A stretch of DNA of 64,000 nt from Luidia sarsii (Eukaryota > Echinodermata > Asteroidea > Paxillosida > Luidiidae). Location of the stretch: contig OX465109.1 in the NCBI GenBank assembly GCA_949987565.1, positions 21,348,799 to 21,412,798 of the forward strand, given 5' to 3'. Positions 40,937 to 50,912 of this stretch are shown here, in pieces (the stretch's first letter is position 1; every line of letters starts with the position of its first letter). The position numbers and the translations under genes are program-made. The notes under the pieces are model-generated. The model was not told the origin of the DNA, made no database searches, and was given only the letters and a program-made list of their open reading frames with translations.

Positions 40937-41341
40937 TACTTACAATTTATTTTTGGACCGCAAATCCGACAAAATGTCTCCTATGTCAGCATCAGACATG
41001 TCGCGTTTTTTGCAAACTTTAGTCGTGTGTCCGCGATGAAAAAAAGTCCATGCGCGTTACCAATGAGGCCCCGTCTGGTACCCAGTCTTTGTGTAGTATG
41101 GTTTGTACGTGACCTCATTGCTATTTAGCGCATGGTGAGACTTTCCTCGTGGACACGAATGGAGTTTTGCAACAACGCGACATGTCCGATGCCTACATCG
41201 GAGACATTTTGTCAGATTTGAGGTCCAAAAATAAATCGTAAGTACCGCTGAAGTACCGCTGACGTACCACTTGTTCGTCTGGACATGTGTAGAATCCGGC
41301 AGGCGCATTTATTGAATCTTTGGATGCGATTTTGGGCACTT

Positions 41342-41345
41342 TTAA
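41342..41345. repeat. TTAA target duplication, right
   Basis: TTAA immediately outside the right end of the foldback element, matched by TTAA at 39,788-39,791. Confidence 0.65.
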
Positions 41346-41393
41346 GGCCTTCAGTTGAGAATTAGTGTTTTTGTATATTATACGCAGTGGCTG

Positions 41394-41560
41394 TTGTTAC
41401 GGCAGTCGTCCGTGTGGTTCCCTGACTTGATTGTATTTCGTCAGCATTGCAGGCTGGTTGAACCAGTCTATTAGTATTAGCTGATAGTCTGGTTCCAAGA
41501 GCTAAACATCCTGACAAATACTGTGAAGTCAGGGAACCACACGGACAACTGCCATAACAA
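41394..41560. mobile_element. 167-bp MITE
   Basis: Terminal inverted repeats of about 33 bp: the left begins TTGTTACGGCAGTCGTCCG and the right, inverted, begins TTGTTATGGCAGTTGTCCG. Both continue through TGTGGTTCCCTGACT. No convincing target duplication was seen and there is no coding capacity, so the superfamily is not assigned. Confidence 0.65.
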
Positions 41561-41959
41561 GGGACGCTAGTGCGACAGACAATCTCAAAACTCGTTTAAA
41601 ATTAAGGGGAGCTCCTAGCGGCCCAGTAAGTGGGACTAGTCTAGTACATGAAATAACAACTCACATGCATAGCAAGGATTTACGGGTGTCAGTCAACTCG
41701 CTCCCTATGGACAAATGTGCACAACAAAATGGTGCATTTACAACACGCCCACAACTTACCTCTGTAAGTGTCAAGTGATTATTTGACTCCGTAGCAAGTA
41801 CACCAGCAACCAGGAGCAACTCCACGCCCGTCCCAAGTCCGGCGGGACCTTTCCCCATCCTACCCTTCGTGTCTTTCACCTGCTGAACCCTGTTTTTTCC
41901 GTGGAAATTACGCCGCAGAAATGGACCTTCTGTTTACGAATTCGATTTTACCGCAAAGA

Positions 41960-42014
41960 GGCTGGTTCCCGTCCCCTTCCCAGTACCTGGTTTTGTATGG
42001 GACGGGAACCAGCC
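41960..42014. repeat. 16-bp perfect hairpin
   Basis: ggctggttcccgtccc (41,960-41,975) and its exact reverse complement (41,999-42,014) are separated by 23 bp. This is GC-rich and uninterrupted. It may be a small MITE or a structured element; nothing around it decides. Confidence 0.55.
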
Positions 42015-42080
42015 GACACAAACCGGGTGGTGTCCATATGTCTGGCCTATACACACGCACACGTGTGAGCGGGTACCAGT

Positions 42081-42370
42081 CATGTACATGTACATGTACA
42101 TGTTCATGTGCATGCACATGTACATGTACATGTGCATGCACATGTGCATGCACATGTACATGTACATGTGCATGCACATGTGCATGCACACATGTACATG
42201 TACATGTTCATGTGCATGTGCATGCACACATGTACATGTACACTGTACATGTACACTGTACATGTACAGTGTACATGTACAGTGTACCATGTACGTGTAC
42301 ATGTACATGTACATAGTTATGTACAGTATGTCATGTATACATGTATGATGTACATGTACATGTATGATGT
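42081..42370. repeat. TACATGTA / ACATGTGCATGC microsatellite
   Basis: Nearly 290 bp built from catg palindromes: tacatgtacatg, tgcatgcacatg, and, further on, acatgtacactg. Both strands read almost alike. All six frames stay open because the 6-bp period avoids stops, giving artificial His/Met/Tyr/Cys/Thr-rich frames. Confidence 0.9.
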
Positions 42371-43440
42371 AGTGATGTACAGTATTATGGACACCGTGAT
42401 ATTGGTGGCGCCCTTCATCGTTGAATTCTGTAAATTGGATCCCCAGCTTCTGGTTGCTATGGTTTTAGTTAAATTTGAGGGTGGTTACAGGGTTGTTTAG
42501 TCTGAAATCTTTGTATAAACAGGATTATGTAGCCTATAATCACTCGTAAGACATTTTGGCTAAGGGGTAAATTTGATTAAATTGATACCAATGGTTGATC
42601 ATTTGAAGGAGGGGATGGTGAAGGGGCGGGGCAAGGGAGAAGGGGGCAGATTGGGAAGGAATATTGGTTGCCCGTTTAGTATCAGTATGGTCAAAGTGCT
42701 TCCAAAATAATCTTAGAATGAACTAGTTCAGAAGCACTCAGGCAGCAAAAGCAATGTGAAAACTCACAATGTAGAGGGCCTGCTGTTTTGATCTGAGCAG
42801 GAACTTTCTTAAAGACAGAATTTGAACATAATTTGAAGTCATTTGGGGACTTGTCAGACGATTTCTGATTTCTAAACAAAATTCATCCCAGTTTGTCTTC
42901 AGTTTACTTGAAATCCAACCCATAGCATGCATAATGGGTGTTTATTACAATCTTTTTAGCTCTTGGGTGTCATTCAAAAATCATCTGCTTGTTTGTGAAA
43001 ATCCAGTGATTGTCTTGCAGCTGCTGAAACTGAAACCTAACAAAAATTGAATTTTGGGGAAACTCGTGTGCATGAAAGGTAAACAACCAAACAATAATTC
43101 AGGGATCAATAGGAGAAGGTAGTCAGAACCAGAGACTGAGAACAAAATGTTGGTATTTACAAACACAAACTGATTTATTTCATAGGGAAAACAATGTATA
43201 TATATACAAAATCACAGAACATTGAAAGTTAAAACAAATATATTTACAAGAGACTAAATTTAATAGACAACATCCCTGTCTGATTGCCAAAATGCAAACC
43301 ATATCACAATCAAGTCTCGTAGATATAACATGATGTTTGCGTCCAGGAGAATGTAAATCAATGAGTTTTGCTTTTTGCCCTTGCTTGACGTGATAAACAC
43401 TGAATGCTCAGTGCTTTGCCCGGTGCCTGATAAAAGATAT
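42371..43440. other. Intergenic stretch with one Penelope-end remnant
   Basis: No exon was recognised. A degenerate Penelope tail lies at about 42,770-42,832 on the minus strand (gagggcctgctgttttgatc, then gagcaggaactttctt). The rest is AT-rich, with a short G-rich patch at 42,605-42,660. Confidence 0.5.
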
Positions 43441-43445
43441 TTCAG

Positions 43446-43520
43446 GCAGCTCGGGCGGGATTCGAACCCGCGACTCCCGAATTCTAGTACGAGCGTCTTA
43501 ACCACTGACCACCGAGCTGG
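43446..43520 (-). repeat. tRNA-derived SINE, copy 1
   Basis: On the minus strand a tRNA-like body is visible: CAGCTCGGTGGTCAGTGG (A-box region), then GCGGGTTCGAATCCCGC (a B box with a perfect 5-bp T stem), and 3' CCGAGCT, which pairs with the 5' AGCTCGG. The anticodon arm does not pair, so this is not a working tRNA. The flank gaccttgaccag or a close form is shared with the copy at 56,519, which shows it is a dispersed family. Confidence 0.65.
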
Positions 43521-43909
43521 TCAAGGTTGTGCGGTGGATTTGAATCCAAAGTGGCTCTCTTAAAAGCTGAAAACAAAAACAACGCCCATAATAGAACAAA
43601 GCACAAAACAAGCATTATAGCAAGCATGTTGATACCATTGCAGGATATTCACATTGGCAAGTTCACATTGACTCCAGGTGTAAGACAGTATTCGGGTAAA
43701 TCACAAATGAAAGATGAAGAGAATCAAAGAGATTCCTTGACACTAGACGGCAAACTCTCCCACAACCTTTGAAGGGAAACGATTGAAGAGAGAATGGTGT
43801 CAAGCAAATTGGATAGTATTGACATGTCTAGTGCTTATTACAATATAATCATGGATGTTGATATTATATCATTATGAGAGTCACCAGATTTATAGAGGCA
43901 CAATATTTG
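43521..43909. other. Intergenic, nothing recognised
   Basis: AT-rich sequence without repeats or exons that I can identify. The open frame at 43,527-43,772 has no recognisable domain. Confidence 0.5.
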
Positions 43910-45350
43910 CTATTTTTCATTCTGAAGGCACAACACTCAATGGAAGAGAGAGATAAGATAGTTGTGTGAGTGGATCAGTAAGACTATCACTTGCTAGATT
44001 CAGCAGCATTGGAGATATACATGTAGTAGCTGGCCAAGCTGACCTGTACACATCATTATTATGAATAACTTTCTGAAGTAAGCTTCTAACTTCACCAACT
44101 TCTAACAACTACTGAAATATCACAGGAAGAAAACTGAGATGATTGGCTATAAGTACTGGTTCACATACTTTGAGAGGAGATAAAACCTGCTTCATCAACT
44201 GTGAAAGTACTTTGAAAATCACAGTTTAAATAATTAGCAATTTCTGCAGGGTCTGTGACCGTCACTCCATTTGATTTGTGGAAGCTGTTTGTGCAGGTTT
44301 TTCAGCATTGACTATCCACAAAAGAAGTGTTTCTGAGATGATGAGCAATTCTCAAAGAGATCCTTAATTGAACGATGCATATGACTGGGCTTAAAATGAT
44401 ATACAAAAATGTTGCAAACTGCTTACTGACTAAAATTACCAAAGTTGAAATCTCACAATTTAGAGGGCCTGACGTTTCGATTCTAGCAGGACCTTTCTCA
44501 AAGGCTTTTGAGAAAGGTCCTGCTAGGATCAAAACGTCAGGCCCTCTAAATTTTGACATATGACTGGGCTGTTAGGTTCCTAATTTGGTTGCGTAAGATT
44601 GTCTATTTTAGTCCAAAGACAATCACTGCTTGGATTTCTGTTATGATCCTTGAAAGGATGATGTTTTCTTTTACTAAGAATAACAATTTCATGGGTAATC
44701 CAAGGGTTTTGTCTTTTACCACTCTGCTCAGCTATAGTTGCAACAGCTTTGATTACTGCAAGTAACAATTCTTGAAATGTATCCCAAGCATCATTAATAT
44801 CATGTTCTCACCAAAAGCCTGTGTTTCAATGGATTCTATTAAGAGTGTCACAGAGAATGTTCCAATCAGCCTTGTTGTATTGATAGATATACCAGGAAAC
44901 AGATTCAGCTTTGTGACCAGTGACAATATGACACAAGATATCATTGTGATCACTAGAACCTAAACCTGGTTGAATACATACAATAGTAAACAAGGTGCGT
45001 GTGTTTGTAAAAATAAGATCAATTATTGAGCCCTGGTTGATAGCTGACTTTGGACAAGTTTCAACATTTACTAGTTGTTGAAGATTAAGGACATCTAAAG
45101 CAGCATGTAAACGCTGTACATTTGTAGAAGAAGCAAATATAGCACGTGTTATACCCACATTACCCAGGTACATTAAAATCAACAAATATACTGGCAATGG
45201 CCATACATGTAAACGCTCTACATTTGTAGAAGCAAATATAGTATATATTACACCCAGGTATATTGAAATCAACAAATGGCAAAATTGTTTCTTAAACCAC
45301 CTGGAAGTCTTCAAAGAGTTTGGTGTGAGAATTAGGGGCTCTATATAAAA
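43910..45350 (-). pseudogene. LINE fragment 2 (endonuclease end to RT start), broken
   Basis: Minus-strand remains of a non-LTR retrotransposon of the CR1/L2/Jockey assemblage. At about 45,100-44,880 the end of the AP-endonuclease domain is visible (INQGSIIDLIFTN, then PGLGSSDHNDIL). At 44,768-44,600 there is the linker with PWITHEIVILSKRKHHPFK. At about 44,290-43,930 there is the region before RT (NGVTVTDPAEIANYLN, then SPMLLNLASDSLTDPLTQL). Frames change several times, and there is a 102-bp-offset partial duplication at 45,105-45,280. A 165-bp Penelope-derived palindrome is inserted at 44,392-44,556. It is dead and different in sequence from the LINE at 45.7-49.4 kb. Confidence 0.65.
44392..44556. 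mobile_element. Palindromic Penelope-end insertion with 14-bp TSD
   Basis: Two Penelope-like 3' ends are joined head to head: gggcctgacgtttcgattc reads leftward (44,463-44,503) and gaaaggtcctgctaggatc reads rightward (44,508-44,549). The left one continues into the family's tail (ttactgactaaaattacc to acaaaaatgttgc). The flanks are an exact direct repeat, catatgactgggct, at 44,378-44,391 and 44,557-44,570. So this short chimeric piece was integrated as a unit into the LINE fragment. Confidence 0.8.
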
Positions 45351-45395
45351 CACCCTAAAAGACTGTATCCCTTTTTGGAACACATTTTGAGCCAA

Positions 45396-45664
45396 ATCAA
45401 CTCAATATCGTCACGCTCAAATTCACCGATCCAGTAGGCCACGCCCACCATAGCAACGGCCAAGCAACTGCGCACATGCACACAACGAGTGACGATCGCC
45501 CACACACCGTGCGCATCCATGATCCACTGCATGCCTGAAACCACTGAAAGCACTTCACTCCGTTGGACTTTGGTTTTGGAAAAGGCCAAAAATGTACTTT
45601 TCCTCTCTTGCCAGGGTATCGAGAGTCAGAATTAAAATGAAAATATAAACACCGCTTGACCGCC
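45396..45664. other. Spacer between the two LINEs
   Basis: Moderately GC-rich sequence (cacgcccacc, catgcacacaacgagtgac) with no coding or repeat structure that I recognise. Confidence 0.4.
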
Positions 45665-48600
45665 TGGTAATAATAATAATAATTATAATTTAAAATTTAT
45701 ATTGAGCGGTCCTCATGATAATGATCGTACGCGCATATCCTAAAAACAATCAAATTTCATTTACAAATAGACTTAAACCACTTACAAAAAACAAAATGAT
45801 CTCAAAATGACTTAACCAAACAATAATATAGAAAACCTATTAAAAACCTCCCCACAAATGCACCAAGTGAAAACACAAACATAAAGAGAACCAAAATAAC
45901 AATCTGGGAATGATTTAAATTTGCGAACAAGATTTAAGAGTAAACAATTACTTAGTTTAAAGCCAATTTAAAAAGATAAGTCTTTATTTTACACTTAAAA
46001 ATAGTAATAGACTGAGATTGTTGGATTTCAGCGGGCAACTTGTTCCATAATTCAGGGGCTGCATAAAGAAACGATCTATGCCCCAGTGTCTTTAACATTC
46101 TACCCTTAGGAATTTCCAAACATAGGTTATTGCAAGATCGTAAGCAATAGGTAGAAACCTTCTTAACACCAACAAGATCACGAATGTACCTTGCGGACAA
46201 GCCATGTAAGGCTTTGAATGTTAACAGGAGTATTTTAAAATCAATACGGAATTTCACTGGCAGCCAATGTAATTGACGCAGGACCGGTGAGATATGGTTG
46301 AATTTATGCGTGTTGCTTACAAGCCTAGCAGCAGCGTTTTGAACTCGTTGCAACTTGGCTAATTCAGAGGTGGGTAAGCCAAACAGGAGACTATTACAAT
46401 AATCAAGTCTGTTAGTAATAAATGCATGAATAAGGGTGACTAATGAATCCTTGGATAAAAACTTGCTAATACGATAATAAGATGGAAAAACGATATGGAA
46501 CAAGCCTTAGTAATATGAGAGCTCATACACAATTTTGAATCAAACAAAGCTCCAAGATTTCTGACCGAAGTACTTGGAGCAATGCTACAGCTTCCAATTT
46601 TAAGGTTGTCAACGGAAAGCTTAGCTAGTTGTTGTTTGGTTCCAATGATTAGAAATTCAGTTTTGTCATCATTAATCATTAATTTGTCATGAAGCATCCA
46701 TGCTCTAATGTCACTAATACAATTGTCCATAGCCTTAACAGCTGCTAATTGTGTGACATCTGAACCAGGTTTAAAAGACAAATAAAGTTGAGTGTCATCA
46801 GCATAACAATGCATAACAATGCACATTTGGAAGATGATTGTCAACTATGTCAACAAGTTTGGACGTATAAATCGTAAACAATAGGGGACCCAAACAAGAG
46901 CCTTGGAGAACCCTACAATTCAGTTCAAATGCATCTGATAAGACTCTCCGTATGGAGATTTGTTGACTTCTGTCAGCAAGGTAGGAAGCGAACCAATCCA
47001 GTGCTATGCCACGGATCCCTATCTTGGTCTGAAGCCGCTGGAGCAGAATTGTGTGGTTTACAGTGTCAAATGCTGCGCTAAGATCTAATAAAACTAGCAA
47101 AGTGACTTGCTGAGACTAGTGAGAGTTCATGTTCAATAAAATGTCATTTTTTACCTTAAGAAGAGCCGTTTCGGTGCTATGGTGTTTCCTATACGCTGAT
47201 TGGAATGTTGGATAAAGTGAATGGGTAGTCATGTGATTGTGCACCTGCTGGAATACAGCCATTTCGCTCAGCTTAGAAACAAATTGAAGATTACTAATTG
47301 GGCGATAATTGTTGAAGCTCAAGTCAAGGTTTGCTTTCTTTAGTAACTATGGCCTCTTTAAAGTTAAGTGCAAATACTCCGGAATCCAACAATACGTTAA
47401 TCATTGCAGTAAGCACCGGAAGTATAACATCAAGACACTTCATCAACAGTGCTGTTGGCATTGGGTCAAGTGAGCAGGTTTTTTAGATGCCTTGGAGATA
47501 AGAGACTTTGTGTCACTGTCCGAAAGTAGTGACAAACAATCCAATGCACTCGTTTGCGCTGGTGGCTTATCTGAAATGGGAGGATCTGCTGTAATGGAGG
47601 CCACAGCATTGTCCAGTTGGTTTTGAATTCTATTTTTTTTTTTCCAAGAAGAACTGCCCCATTTCATTTCCAAGAACATGTTTGCTGGTGAATGGAGGCA
47701 GTGGAACCTCACTGCGGTGACCAAGAAGATTCTTTGTGATCGCAAACAGTTTGCCAGGATCAGAATTGTTTTCCTTAATGACGTTGGAGTAGAAGTCTTG
47801 GCGGGCCATTTTCATTAGATAGTTTGTGCGGTTTCTCCTGTACTTGTAGGACCTCAGGTGAGATATATTCCCAGAACGCTTCCATTTCCTCTCAGCTTGA
47901 CGTTGTGACCTCTTTGCAGCCTTGATTTCATCATTAAACCAGGGCATCAGGGGCCTGGCTTTAATTGTTTTAGTTTGTATGGGGGCATGATGATCGAGTA
48001 GCTCAACTAAAGTAGTGTTGTAACAGTCCACTAAGATGTCCAGATCATTCAGGGTTTCTTGAAACAGCTTAGAAGAAGCAAGTTCAGATGTCAGTGCATC
48101 AATGTCAATTGATTTCAATTTCCTGTATGAAACCTGTTTTGTTGAGAGGGAAGGTTTGGCCATATTGAGGTCACAAAGTACTGAAAAATGGTCAGAAAAC
48201 AGGTGATCAATAGACGGGTGATCACTAACAACTTCATCATTACGACGAGTGATGATAAGATCCAGCGTATGACCATGCTCGTGCGTTGATTGATCCACAT
48301 GTTGTTGAAGACCCATGGATTCAAGCAATTCCAAAAGTCATATGGAATCACGGTCGTTGGCCACATCCACATGCACATTGAAGTCACTGGTTAAGGGTAC
48401 AGATTCTGTTGACAGGACAACTGATTCCAAATACCGTAGGCACCACATTCTGTAGTTGTAACTGGGTGATTGGTAGAGTACGGAGGCCTATAAATGATTG
48501 ATAGCCGCAGATTAAACAACTTGTAACTGACAATCCACTCAGAATACTCGAAGGAATTCAGTTTACCTGCAGCCACTTGGGTTACATGTAAACTGTCTCT

Positions 48601-49450
48601 GAAGAGAAGGCCAGTGCCTCCCCCAGTACGGTTCATGCGGGGATGATCCAGGAAAGTGAATCCAGTAGGTGTGATTTCAGCTTTTAGGGCAGTGTCCATC
48701 TCGGTAAGCCAGGTCTCAGCTAAACAGTACAGGTCAGCTTTACTACTGAAGACGTAGTCAGCAAACAAAGCTGACTTACTTCTCACTGACCTTGTATTTA
48801 AACTGCAAAGGTTCAGCTGAGCTGCGGAGTTGTGTTCTTGTCAAGGAAGTTAGCACTCGTGCGTGAGGACATGGTTTTGGTCGTACAACATAATCCCTGC
48901 GATGATTGATTACTACCGGCACTTCCATTTTGCGCCTCCCGCCTCGACGGCCACGGTATCGGAAAATACTATTCAATTCAAGTGCGTGGAATGTTTCTTG
49001 ATCAATAAATCCCTTGGAAGGGCGGCGAAGTCGCAGGAGTTCATGACGTGTATAACACATGAATCTTTTTGAATGGATACATGTAGTGAATGCAGCATCA
49101 GTATCCAACTGAGAATTGGAAGGGCCAGGGGTTTTAGAAACATCCATAAAAACTAATGTCGATGGGAGGATCATGCCCATGAATAGCAAGGCATGTACAA
49201 CCATGTTTGGACTGCTTCACAGGAGATGACTTTGCAGCAGGAAATCCAGTAGAACAGAGCCTGACTGACACATTATGTGGATGTGGCGTAGGAATTCCAA
49301 GTTGAGTAAAGTCACATGAAAGGAAGACGATGGCAGTTTTACCTGATGAATAGTAGGTTCTGTGCATGCATATGTTGACTTGCAGCTTGGTGGTATTGTG
49401 CAATACAAGCAACAATGTTAGTCCAGTCCAGAACATGAGTCCAGTTAGCA
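45665..49450 (-). mobile_element. L2/CR1-like LINE, near full length, inactive
   Basis: Minus-strand non-LTR retrotransposon of about 3.8 kb. The 5' part includes a leader with YTRHELLRLRRPSK and RGRRGGRRK (about 49,070-48,930), typical of L2-like elements in marine animals. Next come an AP endonuclease, an RT and a C-terminal region. The 3' end is marked by a short ATT repeat, seen on the plus strand as taataataataataatt at 45,669-45,686, which is the kind of tail used by CR1/L2 elements instead of poly(A). It lies 0.7 kb downstream of the NHL gene on the same strand. The exact 5' limit is uncertain. Confidence 0.8.
45952..49204 (-). pseudogene. LINE ORF2 pseudogene: endonuclease, RT, C-terminal domain
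   Basis: The domains run in order along the minus strand. The AP-endonuclease start is at 48,786-48,391 (LYCLAETWLTEMD, RTGGGTGLLFRDSL, IIYRPP). Its end is at 48,334-48,140 (HTLDLIITR, then SDHFSVL). The linker has MPWFNDEIKAAKRSQRQAERKW. RT follows with FKLS-type fingers near 47,300 (SFNNYRPISNLQFVSKL), then LLDLSAAFDTVNHTIL (47,085) and GSCLGPLLFTIYTS (46,890), and the catalytic CYADDTQLYLSF (46,800). The C-terminal region is at 46,503-45,952 (RLDYCNSLLFGLP, LHWLPVKFRIDFKILLL). Frameshifts break it at about 48,388, 47,635 (a T run), 47,110 and 46,470. A 10-bp tandem duplication (cataacaatg twice, about 46,801-46,822) sits exactly at the YADD motif. It is not functional. Confidence 0.85.
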
Positions 49451-50169
49451 GGATTTCAAAAGCAGATAAAATTTCACTCCAAGTATAAATAAATGTAACA
49501 AAAACTCACAAATATTGTGTTCTAAAAACGATCAAAGTCACATCCGAAGAAACCCAGGAAAGGATGGCGTCACAAAACAGAGATTTTCAAGGATTAAAAA
49601 TTGAAGACTTGGAGCAGTAAAATAAGACTGGCAGCTGATGAACAGCGCCCTCTAACTTTATGGGCATGGGAAATAGGAAAGGACACACTGTACAGACAGT
49701 GCAAATTGACTGCACATAGGCCTATATAAGCAGAACACAGCATGTATGGAGTGAGTTGCTTGCTGTATTGGTTGCTATGGATACATGCCTCATTCAACGG
49801 TTATAGTTTTCTTTCAAGCTTCAGTCCTGGTTACCTACATTTGTCTGCAAGAATTTAGTCTCATGTATGCTGATTATCACTGTTCATTAACAGTTATGCA
49901 TCGGTTACATCCCTTAAGAAAAACAGAAAACTGCTGACTGTCTGAAATTATCCAAAATATAAAATAATATAATTACGTATACCCAAAATATACCCAGAAT
50001 ATACAAATCAGTGCCAATCGAATAATTATTGACTGCTGCAATCATGAACAATGTAATAATGATCCTACAATTTACAGTTATATACCTCATTAAAGTGATA
50101 AATCTTTACAGAAATGACAGAAAATTGCCGACCGACTCAAATGAAAAGGAGAAAGTGAAAGGTACAGAT
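49451..50169. other. 3' flank of the NHL gene
   Basis: AT-rich sequence that would contain the 3' untranslated region of the gene ending at 50,170. I saw no clear AATAAA on the minus strand close to the stop codon and no further exon. Confidence 0.5.
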
Positions 50170-50454
50170 TCAGAATAATTGGATCCTGTCATTGTCAGAG
50201 TCACAGACGACTAACTCAATGCGCCTGGTGAAGATTACGCCCCGAGGAGATTTGAAAGGATCTTCTTGGTTGTGTAGCATGTGGAAGGATTCCCAGTGAG
50301 GAGTGAACAGTTGGACACGGTGGTTGCCTTCCTCTGCCACGGCCACAAAGCCCATGGAATCGATGGCAATGCCTGCTGGCCCGTCCAGCTGGTTGGGTCC
50401 ACTGCCTCGTGACCCAAATGTAGTCTGGTACCTGCCCGTTGCACCATCAAACAC
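50170..50454 (-). CDS. TRIM/NHL-like gene, last coding exon (NHL repeats)
   Basis: This encodes 94 residues beginning VFDGATGRYQTTFGSRGSG and ending NDRIQLF with a TGA stop at 50,170-50,172. It contains two NHL blades: LDGPAGIAIDSMGFVAVAEE followed by NHRVQLF, and FKSPRGVIFTRRIELVVCD followed by NDRIQLF. The acceptor is CTGCAG at 50,460-50,455. The upstream exon ends HRIQ, and joining gives HRIQVFDG, the expected blade junction, in phase 0. NHL repeats form a beta-propeller that binds RNA or protein in TRIM2/3/71-like proteins; here only that general role can be inferred. The preceding intron of about 5.6 kb is full of retroelements. Confidence 0.85.
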   Translation of the reverse strand: MFDGATGRYQTTFGSRGSGPNQLDGPAGIAIDSMGFVAVAEEGNHRVQLFTPHWESFHMLHNQEDPFKSPRGVIFTRRIELVVCDSDNDRIQLF

Positions 50455-50568
50455 CTGCAGGATACATGTACATGGAAAAAAATATAATTCAAATACATTA
50501 AGTTGGGTTACTAGACACCCTCATGTACCCACTGTCTAATCTCAGGTGTATCTTATTTAAACAAAAGA

Positions 50569-50880
50569 ATACCAAAATTTAGTGGGCCTGACGTTTCGAT
50601 CCTAGCAGGATCTTTCTCAAAGGTAGAGTGACAAGGACAAAACAGATACATGTACAAGAAGGAAGGGGGAAGAGAGTGAAAAGGACACGGATGAGAAACA
50701 AAGGACAAAGAGTGAAGCTGGTAGGGAGAGATCAAAGGGAAGGGCAAGGAGTAGGGTAGAGATTAGTGAGAGGAGGGGGAAAGATCACTCTGCTAGGATC
50801 GAAACGTCAGGCCCACTAAATTTTGAGATTTGCATTTTGGTAATTTTAGTCAGTAAGCAGTTTCCAACATTTTTGAATAT
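50569..50880. mobile_element. Penelope-like 3' ends in inverted arrangement
   Basis: At 50,575-50,780 a minus-oriented Penelope 3' end carries the motif TCCTGCTAGGATCGAAACGT followed by the GA-rich trailer that is also seen downstream of the large copy at 52.0-52.2 kb. Immediately after it, at 50,785-50,880, a plus-oriented end starts within the same motif (ctgctaggatcgaaacgtc) and runs into the common tail (gtcagtaagcagtttccaac, then atttttg). This is the same inverted design as the insertion at 44.4 kb, but with a trailer between the two ends. Confidence 0.65.
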
Positions 50881-50912
50881 CAACAAAAAAAAATACCATC
50901 AGAACTGAATAA

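Larger units (their letters stand above)
39792..41341. mobile_element. TTAA-flanked foldback element, interrupted
   Basis: The ends are AAGTGCCCGAAATCGCG (39,792) and its inverted counterpart with a few mismatches (to 41,341). They are flanked by TTAA at 39,788-39,791 and 41,342-41,345. With the nested element and one 9-bp duplication removed, about 502 bp remain and fold back on themselves almost end to end (centre near 41,087). TTAA duplications are typical of piggyBac and Kolobok-type elements. There is no transposase, so this is a non-autonomous MITE. Confidence 0.75.

Noticed and set aside
41759..41879. Minus-strand candidate exon (GVELLLVAGVLATESNNHLTLTE) followed by a strong donor AG|GTAAGT
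   Set aside because: The donor is good and an acceptor-like CAG precedes it, but there is no recognisable domain, no partner exon, and the surroundings are mobile-element sequence.
41921..42500. Long open frames rich in His, Met, Cys and Thr on both strands
   Set aside because: They are produced by the 6-bp palindromic microsatellite, which lacks stop codons in every frame.
43446..43520. Functional tRNA gene
   Set aside because: The A and B boxes and acceptor stem look right, but the anticodon arm does not pair and a decayed copy with shared flanks exists at 56,519, so it is a SINE.
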